Part shown: piece by piece, positions 9,161 to 17,028 of the stretch | Layout: every line of letters begins with the position of its first letter | Position numbering within the stretch: position 1 is the first letter of the stretch | NCBI GenBank assembly: GCA_937894465.1 | Contig: CALCRE010000299.1 | Location: 1 to 64,000, forward strand | From: an uncultured Clostridia bacterium | GTDB lineage: Bacteria > Bacillota > Clostridia > JAAYHZ01 | Direction of reading: 5' to 3' | DNA: 64,000 bases | Made by a program: the position numbers and the translations under genes | Notes under the pieces: model-generated | Database searches by the model: none | Seen by the model: only the letters and a program-made list of their open reading frames with translations | What the model was told of the DNA's origin: nothing

Positions 9161-9190
9161 GGTAAAGGAAAAAAAGCTTCTTTTTTTACC
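9161..9190 (+). terminator. Hairpin with poly-A/poly-T stem and T-rich tail
   Basis: GGTAAA followed by a run of seven A pairs with seven T followed by TACC. The next bases are TCTTTTTCTTTTTC. It looks like an intrinsic terminator reading rightward, although no plus-strand gene lies just upstream. It may insulate the DarTG module. Confidence 0.4.
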
Positions 9191-9234
9191 TCTTTTTCTT
9201 TTTCTTTATATGATCATTTTTATTACACCTATCC

Positions 9235-9263
9235 TTGTATTGTTCGCTCAAAAGATGTATAGT
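9235..9263 (+). promoter_or_regulatory. Sigma-A-type promoter of the HTH-darT-darG operon
   Basis: TTGTAT (9235-9240), 17-bp spacer, TATAGT (9258-9263). It lies 35 bp before the first ATG of the three-gene operon. Confidence 0.5.
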
Positions 9264-9298
9264 ATTAAATAGGAAATTTGTATGGCGAGGATTGAGCG

Positions 9299-9511
9299 AT
9301 GAGTTTGGAAACAGAGCTGATGTCAACTAAAAAAGCGGCAGAATTGTGGGGAATTACTGCTCGTCGTGTTCAGATCCTTTGTAGCAAGGGTCTGGTAGAA
9401 GGTGCGATCAAGTTGGATAGAACATGGATTATACCAAAAGGTTCTGCTAAGCCTGTTGACGGACGCACCCGAGCAGCTAAACTGAACAAGAACAGGGAGG
9501 CAGGTATTTAA
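9299..9511 (+). CDS. Small excisionase-like HTH protein leading the darTG operon
   Basis: 70 aa. The sequence LMSTKKAAELWGITARRVQILCSKGLVEGAIKL..WIIPKGS is a MerR/excisionase-type winged helix: helix-turn-helix at about residues 8-30, then a wing. The last ~20 residues are basic. Ribosome site GAGG at 8 nt. The stop codon overlaps the darT start (TAATG), indicating translational coupling. It may autoregulate the operon or contribute to neutralising the toxin; the classical DarTG operon has only two genes. Confidence 0.75.
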   Translation: MSLETELMSTKKAAELWGITARRVQILCSKGLVEGAIKLDRTWIIPKGSAKPVDGRTRAAKLNKNREAGI

Positions 9512-10167
9512 TGAGCAGCATTGATCCTAATAGTATTAAATTATTTCATATTGTTCATATTGACAAATTGCCCCCTATACTTAGTTCAGGCAAAGCAGGA
9601 CGATTGATTTGTGATAACGATGTAAAAAAACTGAACCTTTCGGGCACAACTATTGGTATGAGCAAAATTAAAGAACGAAGGATGAATGAGCTTACCCTGA
9701 ATTCTCATCCCGATTTGTTTGTCGGTGACTGTGTTCCATTCTACTTTTGTCCGCGGTCAATAATGTTATATATGTTTCGTCAAAACAATCATCCTGATAT
9801 AGAATATAAAGGCGGGCAAGAGCCGATAGTACATTTGGTGTTCAAGATGATGGATGTTATTGATTGGGCAAATCAAAAAGAACGACGGTGGGCGTTTACA
9901 GACTCCAACGCAGGTTCACGTTACTTTAATGACTATTGCGATCTTTTGTATATCAATAGACTCAATTGGAATGCTATTAATACAAATAGTTGGAGCAATT
10001 GCATAGAGGAAAAGCAAGCAGAATTTTTAGTGGAAAAATCTTTACCTTGGCATCTTGTAGGAGGGATAGGGGTTTATTCTCTTGAGTATTACCATAAGGT
10101 TTACGATGCTATAGTATCCGCAATGCACAAACCTTCTATCAGAGTTAAGCGTGAATGGTATTATTAG
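9511..10167 (+). CDS. darT: DarT, DNA ADP-ribosyltransferase toxin
   Basis: 218 aa. DarT transfers ADP-ribose from NAD+ to bases in single-stranded DNA, blocking replication. Diagnostic features: N-terminal LFHIVHIDKLPPIL (NAD-binding His), TIGMSKIKERR with the substrate-contacting Arg around residues 56-57, and KQAEFLVE with the catalytic Glu at about 171. Length is normal for the family. It is followed 14 bp later by the antitoxin darG, and the catalytic residues are present, so it is presumably active. Subtype (DarT1 or DarT2) and target base cannot be settled by eye. Such modules act as toxin-antitoxin and phage-defence systems. Confidence 0.92.
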   Translation: MSSIDPNSIKLFHIVHIDKLPPILSSGKAGRLICDNDVKKLNLSGTTIGMSKIKERRMNELTLNSHPDLFVGDCVPFYFCPRSIMLYMFRQNNHPDIEYKGGQEPIVHLVFKMMDVIDWANQKERRWAFTDSNAGSRYFNDYCDLLYINRLNWNAINTNSWSNCIEEKQAEFLVEKSLPWHLVGGIGVYSLEYYHKVYDAIVSAMHKPSIRVKREWYY

Positions 10168-10181
10168 CGAGGTGATTGAAA

Positions 10182-11243
10182 ATGATTAACTATAAAACCG
10201 GTGACTTATTTAATGATAATGCTGAAGCTATTGTCAATACCGTGAACTGCGTTGGCGTTATGGGGCGCGGTATTGCTCTACAGTTCAAAAAGCGTTATCC
10301 GGAAAACTTTAATGCATATGAAGCTAAATGTAAGCTTGGTGAAATGATCCCCGGACGGGTATTTGTATTTGAAATGAATAGTTTTATTAATCCAAGGTAT
10401 ATTATCAATTTTCCTACTAAACGTCATTGGCGCGGAGCAAGTCGTATTGAGGATATCGAATCAGGCTTGGCCGATTTGGCTAAGGTTATTAAAACATACA
10501 ACATTAAATCTATTGCCATTCCTCCGCTTGGAAGCGGATTAGGGGGACTGGACTGGTTTCTTGTTAAAGGTAAAATCAAAGCTGCCCTCATTGACATAAA
10601 AGACGTTGAGATAAATGTATATGAGCCGACCGGCGCGCCCAAAGCTGAGGATATGGTGCGAAATAAACAAGTCCCATCAATGACGCCGGGTCGTGCCGCA
10701 CTTGTGGAATTAATTCATTTCTACCTCAAAGGATTACTTGACCCATTTATTACTTTGCTTGAGATCCACAAGCTAATGTACTTTTTGCAAGCTTCAGGTG
10801 AAAACCTTCGCTTGCAATACACAAAAGAAACATACGGCCCTTTTGCAAGAAATCTATCCCACGTGTTAAATGTAGTTGAGGGCCATATGTTGTCTGGATA
10901 TGCAGATGGTGGAAACAATCCGAGAAAGCGATTAGAGTTAATTCCCGGAGCTACAGATGACGCAAAAAAGTTTTTGTCTTCACAACCCGACACACTTAAG
11001 CGTATAGAAAGAGTATCTGAGCTTGTAGACGGGTTTGAAACACCTTTTGGATTGGAGTTACTCGCTACGGTTCATTGGCTTGTGAAAAACGGTGCTAATT
11101 CATTAAATGAAGTTATTGAGGAAACATATGCATGGAATCAGCATAAATCCCAATTCAGTCCGAGGCAAATTGAAATTGCCTTACGCAGATTAGTCTCATT
11201 GCAATGGGTAGATCCCATCGAAGGACTAAACATGCGAAATTAA
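10182..11243 (+). CDS. darG: DarG, macrodomain antitoxin
   Basis: 353 aa. The N-terminal ~150 residues form a macrodomain: AIVNTVNCVGVMGRGIALQF (ADP-ribose-binding loop) and IPPLGSGLGGLDW. It removes ADP-ribose from DNA. The C-terminal part (about 165-350) is the helical DarT-binding domain. The ATG at 10182 is preferred because GAGGTG is 7 nt upstream; a TTG two codons earlier lies in the ribosome site. Both domains are full length, consistent with a working antitoxin. Confidence 0.92.
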   Translation: MINYKTGDLFNDNAEAIVNTVNCVGVMGRGIALQFKKRYPENFNAYEAKCKLGEMIPGRVFVFEMNSFINPRYIINFPTKRHWRGASRIEDIESGLADLAKVIKTYNIKSIAIPPLGSGLGGLDWFLVKGKIKAALIDIKDVEINVYEPTGAPKAEDMVRNKQVPSMTPGRAALVELIHFYLKGLLDPFITLLEIHKLMYFLQASGENLRLQYTKETYGPFARNLSHVLNVVEGHMLSGYADGGNNPRKRLELIPGATDDAKKFLSSQPDTLKRIERVSELVDGFETPFGLELLATVHWLVKNGANSLNEVIEETYAWNQHKSQFSPRQIEIALRRLVSLQWVDPIEGLNMRN

Positions 11244-11286
11244 ATCCTATTAAAAAACTAAAAAGCTTAGCTAAATCATGTAGGAG

Positions 11287-11309
11287 GTCACCCATTAATT
11301 GGGTGACCC
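11287..11309. repeat. 9-bp inverted repeat with GGTCACCC octamer
   Basis: Arms GGTCACCCA and TGGGTGACC flank TTAAT. No T-run follows on either strand. The octamer GGTCACCC recurs in the tandem repeats at 12660-12690, on the other side of the BY-kinase gene. Confidence 0.5.
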
Positions 11310-11680
11310 CCCACACCACTTATCCCGACAAATCTGTTATCGCGATTTTCTGTCCAGGAATAAAGCCACAATAAGGCTTCGATCAAGCCGGCAATATCAC
11401 ATTTTTTTATAAATTTACGTTGATAGTTATCATGCTCTTTGTCTCTTGTTAGTCGTAACGCTTGTTCGAGTGGAAACCAGACCACCGTTACGTCCTCAGC
11501 AATTTGTTCATGTTAGGCAGCTCACCCTTTTCGCAGAAGACACGGCCCATGAAATATATGCATTCCTGCAAAAATCATGATCATAACTATTTTCCGAGAA
11601 TCCACCTCGGTTCTCCGGTTATTTCGCATGGACGTCCGATCTCTTCCCAAATCTCACGCTTAACAGCGATAACTCTTCAC
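11288..11680 (-). pseudogene. Nudix hydrolase relic
   Basis: On the minus strand one frame reads AVKREIWEEIG, the C-terminal half of the Nudix box (REUXEEXGU), followed by GRPCEITGEPRWIL. Later parts lie in other frames (NAYIFHGP.LLRKG; then EDVTVVWFPLEQALRLTRDKEHDNYQRKF), separated by stops and shifts. The first half of the box is not recognisable. This is a decayed Nudix-type gene. Beyond 11680, up to the BY-kinase, I see no intact gene. Confidence 0.55.
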
Positions 11681-11771
11681 GTCCTTTGTAAAACTCCGCA
11701 ATCTCACACATATTGAACATGTCTTTACCAACATTCGTAATATGAACAAGATGCGAATGCTTATTACCTCT

Positions 11772-12542
11772 TTATGAATCCTCATAACTGGTGTAGTTGT
11801 AGTAGTTATAATAACGGCCGGATCTTTTATCGATCTTGGTCAACACAACGCCTAAAATGTTGGCATTTATATTCAAAAGAGCTTGTTTCGCACGGATTGC
11901 CGCCTGCACATTGGTTTTCCCGGAAGCGATGACCAGCAGCACACCATCCGTTACCTTACTGACAACGGCAGCATCAGCCAATTGTGCTACGGGAGGTGTG
12001 TCAATAACAATGATATCAAATGCTTTTTTTAATAAATCCAAAAAGTTTTTGAACTTTTGTGACGAGAGAATTTCAACAGGATTCGGCGGAGTAAAACCGG
12101 CTGTCAATATAAATAAATTTTCAATTTCAGGAACTTCTTTTACATAACTTATAACCGATTGATCCTCCAAGATCATGTCGGCTAATATATGAGTTAACCC
12201 CACATCATTGCCTATACGGAAATTGTGATGAATTTTAGGTTTCCTTAAATCACACTCTATAAGTAAAACCTTTTTGTCTATTTGTGCCAAAGATATGGCT
12301 AAGTTACATGCTGTTGTGGATTTTCCGTCACTTGGCTCCGGACTGGTGACGGCAATGGTTTTTAATTCATTGTCTATACCGGCAAACCCTATGTTCGTCC
12401 TCAATGCACGAAATGCTTCAGCTGCATGTGACTTAGGTTCATGATACACAATCAAGTTTTGACTTAGCTCTCTCCTGACGGAACGTATCCTATGTGTTTT
12501 ATTAGCCTTGACGGTATCTTCTTGTTTGTGAAGTAAATTCAT
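11772..12542 (-). CDS. BY-kinase (CpsD/CapB-like tyrosine kinase), unpaired
   Basis: 256 aa. Walker A variant EPSDGKSTTACNLA, Walker A' LLIECDLRKPK, Walker B IIVIDTPPVAQLAD, and a C-terminal tyrosine-rich tail (RYYNYYNYTSYED) that would be autophosphorylated. This is the cytoplasmic ATPase half of a bacterial tyrosine kinase that controls capsule or exopolysaccharide synthesis. The usual membrane adaptor (Wzz/CpsC) and polysaccharide genes are not nearby; the upstream neighbour is the fliD-fliS operon. The ATG at 12542 is chosen because of AGGAGA at 7 nt; longer versions would read through a terminator hairpin. Confidence 0.88.
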   Translation of the reverse strand: MNLLHKQEDTVKANKTHRIRSVRRELSQNLIVYHEPKSHAAEAFRALRTNIGFAGIDNELKTIAVTSPEPSDGKSTTACNLAISLAQIDKKVLLIECDLRKPKIHHNFRIGNDVGLTHILADMILEDQSVISYVKEVPEIENLFILTAGFTPPNPVEILSSQKFKNFLDLLKKAFDIIVIDTPPVAQLADAAVVSKVTDGVLLVIASGKTNVQAAIRAKQALLNINANILGVVLTKIDKRSGRYYNYYNYTSYEDS

Positions 12543-12585
12543 TAAACTTTCTCCTGTTTCATTTGAATAAAAACATTGCGGTCTA

Positions 12586-12617
12586 CCCTTACCGGTTGTG
12601 TAGGCAACCGGTAAGGG
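12586..12617 (-). terminator. Strong hairpin between the fliT-like and BY-kinase genes
   Basis: Perfect 13-bp arms (CCCTTACCGGTTG and its complement) with a 6-nt loop. On the minus strand a run of six T follows about 12 nt later. It probably terminates the fliD-fliS-fliT transcript, or attenuates the BY-kinase downstream. Confidence 0.55.
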
Positions 12618-12627
12618 ATGTACAATC

Positions 12628-12690
12628 CATTCGACCACCTTGTCATGGGATCACTCTATCATGCGGTCACCCTGTTATGGGTCACCCTGT
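12628..12690. repeat. Four imperfect 16-bp tandem direct repeats
   Basis: Units on the plus strand: CATTCGACCACCTTGT (12628), CATGGGATCACTCTAT (12644), CATGCGGTCACCCTGT (12660), TATGGGTCACCCTGT (12676, one base short). They lie just before the 13-bp hairpin in the BY-kinase leader. The units abut without spacers, so this is not a CRISPR array. Confidence 0.7.
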
Positions 12691-12709
12691 ATGTGATCAT
12701 ATAGTGCAT

Positions 12710-13150
12710 CTATGTGCTTTGATCAATAAAAACTCCCTCTATCGATCTATACTTTTTGCAATAGGCGTTTTTACTTGTTTTTATATTTTGTAACCTTATC
12801 AATTCCTTTTTGTATTCTTCCGTTTTGCCGCTCAAAAGGCTTTTATTGACTTGATCCAATTCATTGATGTTCATAAAGACCCTTTTCATTTCATTCAACA
12901 GCTCTATTACGGCCGGGATGGAAGAACCATCGTTTAACCCCTTTAATTGTTTGTCCAGTTCATTGATAGTTTTGATGAATTTGCTTTTCTGCTCTAAGCA
13001 TGAAGTAACCTCTTCCAGGTTGACTTCATCGGTTTTCAAGGAGTCGTTTATAGAACGAGATATTTTTAATATCTCTATTGCCTGAGATTTTTTTTCATAT
13101 AAAAGAGCTACAACTTTTTGATCCATCACCGGTCCTTGCTCATTCATCAT
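12710..13150 (-). CDS. FliT/FlgN-like flagellar chaperone candidate
   Basis: 146 aa, almost entirely alpha-helical and charged, with heptad-like LEEVTSCLEQKSKFIKTINEL and NEMKRVFMNINELDQVNK segments. Its position directly after fliS, with start and stop overlapping by about 11 bp, is the position of FliT-like chaperones of FliD. Sequence similarity alone is weak. The start may be the ATG at 13150 or the one at 13126, which has AAGGA at 6 nt. Confidence 0.6.
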   Translation of the reverse strand: MMNEQGPVMDQKVVALLYEKKSQAIEILKISRSINDSLKTDEVNLEEVTSCLEQKSKFIKTINELDKQLKGLNDGSSIPAVIELLNEMKRVFMNINELDQVNKSLLSGKTEEYKKELIRLQNIKTSKNAYCKKYRSIEGVFIDQST

Positions 13151-13523
13151 TATGCAAGCCTCTTCTATGTTTATTGACGGTTTCGGCCCACGCTTGTCTT
13201 AAGTCGGACAATAATGCTGATGCATGATCCAAATCCTCCTTGCTGTTCTTTATATTGGCATGAACCAAAAGGCGGAAAATGAATTCATACATATGAAAAA
13301 GGTTATAGGAGATTTCATAATCCATATCCAATGTAGACATCAGCTCAGTTAATATGGCTTGTGCTTTTTGAAGCGCAATATTTTTCTTTTCGTGACTGTC
13401 TATAAATTTGTTTGCCAACCCGATTTGTTTTAAGCATCCGTCATACAACATTAAAGTTAACTCTCCGGGAGAAGCCGTCATAATAGATATTTGCTTATAT
13501 TGTTGATATGGATTCTCTAGCAT
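13140..13523 (-). CDS. fliS: FliS, flagellin export chaperone
   Basis: 127 aa. Conserved NPYQQYKQISIMTASPGELTLMLYDGCLKQI near the N-terminus and a four-helix pattern; it binds the flagellin C-terminus and prevents premature polymerisation. In Bacillota it also links FliW release to flagellin level. The ATG at 13523 follows GGGAGGA at about 6 nt; upstream codons overlap the end of fliD. Transcribed with fliD. Confidence 0.95.
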   Translation of the reverse strand: MLENPYQQYKQISIMTASPGELTLMLYDGCLKQIGLANKFIDSHEKKNIALQKAQAILTELMSTLDMDYEISYNLFHMYEFIFRLLVHANIKNSKEDLDHASALLSDLRQAWAETVNKHRRGLHNDE

Positions 13524-13542
13524 TTCTTCATCCTCCCGTCTA

Positions 13543-15054
13543 TTAAACCGCACCCATTTGTTGGGCAATCCACGCGCTCTGGCTGTTCATCTCCGCTAAA
13601 GCGGACTCCATAGCTGCAAATTGTCGATACACTCTTTCACTTTTGCGGTACATTTCAATCTCCATACTCTCCATCCGTTTGTTATACTCGCTAATCTGTT
13701 CACTGAGTTCGGTAAAGTCCACCCTTCCGTTATACCGGGTAAAAGAAGACAGCATGCGGGGTATAAATCCGGATTCAGCATACTTCGTTGTATTATCCTT
13801 GGAATCAGAGTTTACAGTAAAAAGTTTCATGACATTATCAGGGTTGTTTTGTATGGCACTTCGAAGCTTTTGTTCGTCTATCACAAGCTTTCCCCTGCCT
13901 TTATAGGAACCGGTGGTGATCCCGATATCGAACAAGCTCAAATTCAACCCTTCAACCTTTTGATATACGCTTCCCCTTAACTCGGATAACAAAGTGGAAA
14001 TACCAAAATCATTCCGTAACAAACCTTTTCTAGCTTCGGTTTCCCAATTGGCTATTTCATCTTCACTCATATCCTTTTTTTGAATGTCGGTCAGAGGTTG
14101 ATAGTTATAGCTTTTGGTTTCATAAATTCTTTCATTCAAGTCTTCAATCAGTTTATTATAACCACCTATAAAGTCCTTGATTTTATTGACGGTAGGTTCA
14201 ATATTACGTGATACATTAAAATGAACCGGTGTATCTAAGGTACCTCTTAAGTTGTATTCAATACCGTCAATGGTAAATGTATTGCTTTGTTTGATAACAT
14301 CATATCCGTTGATTTGAAGCTTGGCATCAGCACCTGTAAATGTTCCGGTATGAATTCCTAGAGCAGAATCCACACCAAAAATGTTTCCTAATATATTTTC
14401 AACTGTTAGTTCTGCTGAAGATCCGGTATTCTTCGTCGATAAAGTGAAGCTATCTGATAAACTGCTGTATTGCATGTTTACATTAGCTTCACTGTTATTG
14501 ACGGTATTCATCACCTTTTGCAAAGAATCGGATTCACTGAATGTAAATTCCACATTGTTAATACGAAAAGAAATGGCACCATCTATAAATTCCATTGGTG
14601 TTATTAACGATAAGTCTTTAAGTGCAACGGATGTGTTCAATCCTTGCCCTCCGGTGATCCCCCCCTCACTAAGGGCTTTTGCACTTTCCGCAATACAGGT
14701 GATGTTGTCGATTACATAATTGCCTGCCACAGCGTTGCCACCGGCAGTAACCTTTATACTTGAATCAGGAACCATATCCACATCATAAGCTTTGTATACA
14801 GCAGAAGAATACATATTTGTATCCGGACTTAAAACACTCATGTACTTATCTCTAAACTCCCGAATGGTGTTGTTAACGTCTCTTAATGATTCGTTTTTCC
14901 ATTCGATCAGTGTTTTACTCCTGTACAATTTATCTATTTTTAATTGTTCGATCTGCATCAAGCTGTTTACTAAACTGTCAGTATCCATTCCGGATACCAT
15001 ACCGCTCACTCTTGACGGACCGGATAGACCTGATAAATAACTACTGTATGACAC
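13543..15054 (-). CDS. fliD: FliD, flagellar filament cap
   Basis: 503 aa. The N-terminal FliD_N part contains VSGMVSGMDTDSLVNSLMQIEQLKID (about residues 16-42). A variable middle follows, then the FliD_C domain (about 240-480) with FNVSRNIEPTVNKIKDFIGGYNKLIEDLN and a C-terminal coiled coil that inserts into the filament tip. The protein caps the filament and folds flagellin subunits. It is followed by fliS and the fliT-like gene. No sigma-D box was seen between it and the flagellin terminator. Confidence 0.95.
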   Translation of the reverse strand: MSYSSYLSGLSGPSRVSGMVSGMDTDSLVNSLMQIEQLKIDKLYRSKTLIEWKNESLRDVNNTIREFRDKYMSVLSPDTNMYSSAVYKAYDVDMVPDSSIKVTAGGNAVAGNYVIDNITCIAESAKALSEGGITGGQGLNTSVALKDLSLITPMEFIDGAISFRINNVEFTFSESDSLQKVMNTVNNSEANVNMQYSSLSDSFTLSTKNTGSSAELTVENILGNIFGVDSALGIHTGTFTGADAKLQINGYDVIKQSNTFTIDGIEYNLRGTLDTPVHFNVSRNIEPTVNKIKDFIGGYNKLIEDLNERIYETKSYNYQPLTDIQKKDMSEDEIANWETEARKGLLRNDFGISTLLSELRGSVYQKVEGLNLSLFDIGITTGSYKGRGKLVIDEQKLRSAIQNNPDNVMKLFTVNSDSKDNTTKYAESGFIPRMLSSFTRYNGRVDFTELSEQISEYNKRMESMEIEMYRKSERVYRQFAAMESALAEMNSQSAWIAQQMGAV

Positions 15055-15180
15055 GGATAACCTCTCTTTGTTTTATTATGTTTAGAGTCTTGCTTGTTTC
15101 ACTTTCTTTTTTCTTGTTATTGTTGTGTGTTCCTTTGTTATTGATATACTATTTGGTGTTATTGGAATGTTTGTTGTTGT

Positions 15181-15201
15181 AAGGCCGGCTTTGCCGGCCT
15201 T
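15181..15201 (-). terminator. Hairpin after the flagellin gene
   Basis: AAGGCCGGC and GCCGGCCTT are perfect 9-bp arms around TTT. No strong T-run follows on the minus strand, but the GC-rich stem just after the flagellin stop suggests termination or mRNA stabilisation, with partial readthrough into fliD. Confidence 0.55.
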
Positions 15202-15219
15202 ACTTCTGTGGTCATGGCT

Positions 15220-16338
15220 TTATCTTAATAATTGGAGAACTGTCTGTGGGGATTGGTTTGCTTGTGCCAACATAGCTGTTGCCGCTTGGGTCAGGATGTT
15301 GTTCTTTGTGAAGTTCATCATTTCTTTGGCCATGTCAACGTCACGAATACGGCTTTCTGCTGCTTGCAGGTTCTCAGCCGATATGCTCAAGCTGTTGATC
15401 TTGTGCTCTAAACGGTTTTGATAAGCACCTAACTTCGCACGTTCTGTAGATACACTATTGAGGGCACCGTTAACTGATGAAATTGCAGATTGAGCGTTTG
15501 CTCTGTTATCAACGCTTGCAGTGTCAATACTTAAGCCTGTTGTACTCATATTTGCTATAGATAATGACAGTTCATCACCTTGAGATGCGCCGGTTTGGAA
15601 TATAGCTGCAGCGCCGGCTGCTGTGATATCAAATGAAGTAGCTGATGCAGATGTACCGAAAACAGTTTCCGCATCACTTATCAGAAAGCTGTTATTTAAG
15701 TCTATCTCAATACCGAATGTTGAAAAATTTAATGGTTGAGCCTTATCTGCAATAGCAAGTGTCTGTGTAGTCGTTCCATCTGTTATTGTTACGGTTTCGG
15801 CAGTACCATCTGCATAAATACTATAAGTGCCTGCTTTTGCTTGTTCCGATACTTTTACACCTTCAAAAGCTGTATCTGTTATTACAGTACCCATATCGGT
15901 AGTAGGAGTTCCGCCAAATGAGCCGTCTAACAAAGTTTTACCGTTAAACTTGGTTGTAGAAGAAATATCATCGATCTCATTCTTGAGTTCGGTAAATTCT
16001 TGGTTTAGTGCTTCGCGGTCAACGGAGTCTTGGTTTGTATCACTTGCTGATTGTACTGCAAGTTCGCTCATTCTTTGTAAGATGGCGTGAGTTTCGGTTA
16101 AAGCACCTTCTGCTGTTTGGATTAAGGATATGGCATCCTGTGAGTTTTTAGCAGCCATGTCCAATCCACGGATCTGAGCTCTCATTTTTTCAGAGATTGC
16201 CAAACCTGCTGCATCATCCCCTGCTCTGTTGATTCTGTAACCGGATGATAACTTCTCAATGGATTTGGATGTATTGCTGTTATTGATACTCAAGTACCTT
16301 TGTGTGTTCATTGCCATTAAATTATTATTAATACGCAT
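15220..16338 (-). CDS. hag: Flagellin
   Basis: 372 aa. The conserved N-terminal D0/D1 region begins MRINNNLMAMNTQRYLSINN and contains LSSGYRINRAGDDAAGLAISEKMR. The C-terminal D1/D0 region has RAKLGAYQNRLEHKINSL, ENLQAAESRIRDVDMAKEM and ends LANQSPQTVLQLLR. The middle (about 140-285) is a variable surface domain rich in Thr and Ala. It has its own sigma-D promoter and a leader with a CsrA-type hairpin. It lies apart from csrA-fliW by the 16.6-24.2 kb accessory block. Confidence 0.97.
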   Translation of the reverse strand: MRINNNLMAMNTQRYLSINNSNTSKSIEKLSSGYRINRAGDDAAGLAISEKMRAQIRGLDMAAKNSQDAISLIQTAEGALTETHAILQRMSELAVQSASDTNQDSVDREALNQEFTELKNEIDDISSTTKFNGKTLLDGSFGGTPTTDMGTVITDTAFEGVKVSEQAKAGTYSIYADGTAETVTITDGTTTQTLAIADKAQPLNFSTFGIEIDLNNSFLISDAETVFGTSASATSFDITAAGAAAIFQTGASQGDELSLSIANMSTTGLSIDTASVDNRANAQSAISSVNGALNSVSTERAKLGAYQNRLEHKINSLSISAENLQAAESRIRDVDMAKEMMNFTKNNILTQAATAMLAQANQSPQTVLQLLR

Positions 16339-16347
16339 TATAAAAAA

Positions 16348-16377
16348 CCTCCATGAAAATCTTTCGGCATCCTTGCC
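16348..16377 (-). promoter_or_regulatory. Candidate CsrA-binding sites in the flagellin leader
   Basis: On the minus strand a hairpin GGCA-AGGA-TGCC (16366-16377) presents AGGA in a four-base loop, the textbook CsrA target. The Shine-Dalgarno TGGAGG (16348-16353) is a second GGA. Two more GGA motifs lie further up the leader. In Bacillus CsrA binds two such sites on hag mRNA and blocks translation until FliW removes it; csrA and fliW are in this window. Confidence 0.65.
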
Positions 16378-16442
16378 TATTTGTTCAGCAACTTCCTTTG
16401 GTGTCAGGCGCCTTGATCCGTGTGAATTGCCTTACATACTAT

Positions 16443-16469
16443 TTATCGTATGATCAACGAAAAACTTTA
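16443..16469 (-). promoter_or_regulatory. Sigma-D (sigma-28) promoter of flagellin
   Basis: On the minus strand TAAA (16466-16469), 15 nt, then TACGATAA (16443-16450), against the consensus TAAA-N15-GCCGATAA. It lies about 105 bp upstream of the flagellin start, leaving a long leader. Confidence 0.75.
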
Positions 16470-16607
16470 GGGGGTTTTCAAATATTATTGGTTGTTTTAT
16501 TGGTTACCCTTTTACTTTCATGACTTTAATGAAGGAATTTGATTGCAATATCAGCTTCCGCTTCGTTTATTGATATGTGCTACAATACAATTAATAAAGG
16601 AATTGAG

Positions 16608-16868
16608 CTATAGGATAATATCATCAAAGTATTTGTCCAGTTCATCCGGTGTAACTCCCATACGTCCTGCCAGACGGTCTTCCTCAACTGCCAGCAGTTC
16701 TTCCCATAGCTTTAGCATTTTTTCCCGGCGGGTAAACGTCTCTATATCCATAACCACAAGGTCGCCCTTGCCGTTTTTAGTAAGATTCACAGGCTCCCCG
16801 GAAGACTTGCACAACGCCGCAATTTTATTGTAATTCTTTCTTATAGTTGCGGATGGTTTAATCTGCAT
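16608..16868 (-). CDS. Phd/YefM-like antitoxin, no adjacent toxin
   Basis: 86 aa. The N-terminus IKPSATIRKNYNKIAALCKSSGEPVNLTKNGKGDLVVMDIETF is the Phd/YefM fold that binds operator DNA. The C-terminal part (REKMLKLWEELLAVEEDRLAGRMGVTPDELD) would wrap a toxin. No Doc, YoeB or RelE-type frame is found on either side (16340-16607 or 16869-17028), so it appears orphaned. Confidence 0.8.
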   Translation of the reverse strand: MQIKPSATIRKNYNKIAALCKSSGEPVNLTKNGKGDLVVMDIETFTRREKMLKLWEELLAVEEDRLAGRMGVTPDELDKYFDDIIL

Positions 16869-17028
16869 TGTACCATCTCCTTTTGTAATATTCTAATTAT
16901 ATTTTACTTTTTAAGGCTATGAAATCAACCGGCAAAAGAAGCTTATAACCGAACCTGCTTACTACCTTTTCCCATACTGGCCAAGGCATCCGCGCACCGT
17001 CACCAAAAAATGACAAGCAACCCATCAG

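Larger units (their letters stand above)
8656..9298. other. Intergenic region upstream of the ATPase and DarTG modules
   Basis: About 640 bp without a credible gene. It contains a terminator-like hairpin near 9161-9190 and the darTG promoter near 9235-9263. The middle part has no coding pattern or repeat I recognise. Confidence 0.5.

Noticed and set aside
11287..11309. Rho-independent terminator
   Set aside because: Strong stem but no T-run on either strand; listed as a repeat instead.
12628..12690. CRISPR-like array
   Set aside because: The 16-bp units are contiguous without spacers, few in number and imperfect; no cas gene nearby.
16340..16607. Toxin partner for the Phd-like antitoxin
   Set aside because: No open frame with Doc, RelE or YoeB features on either side.
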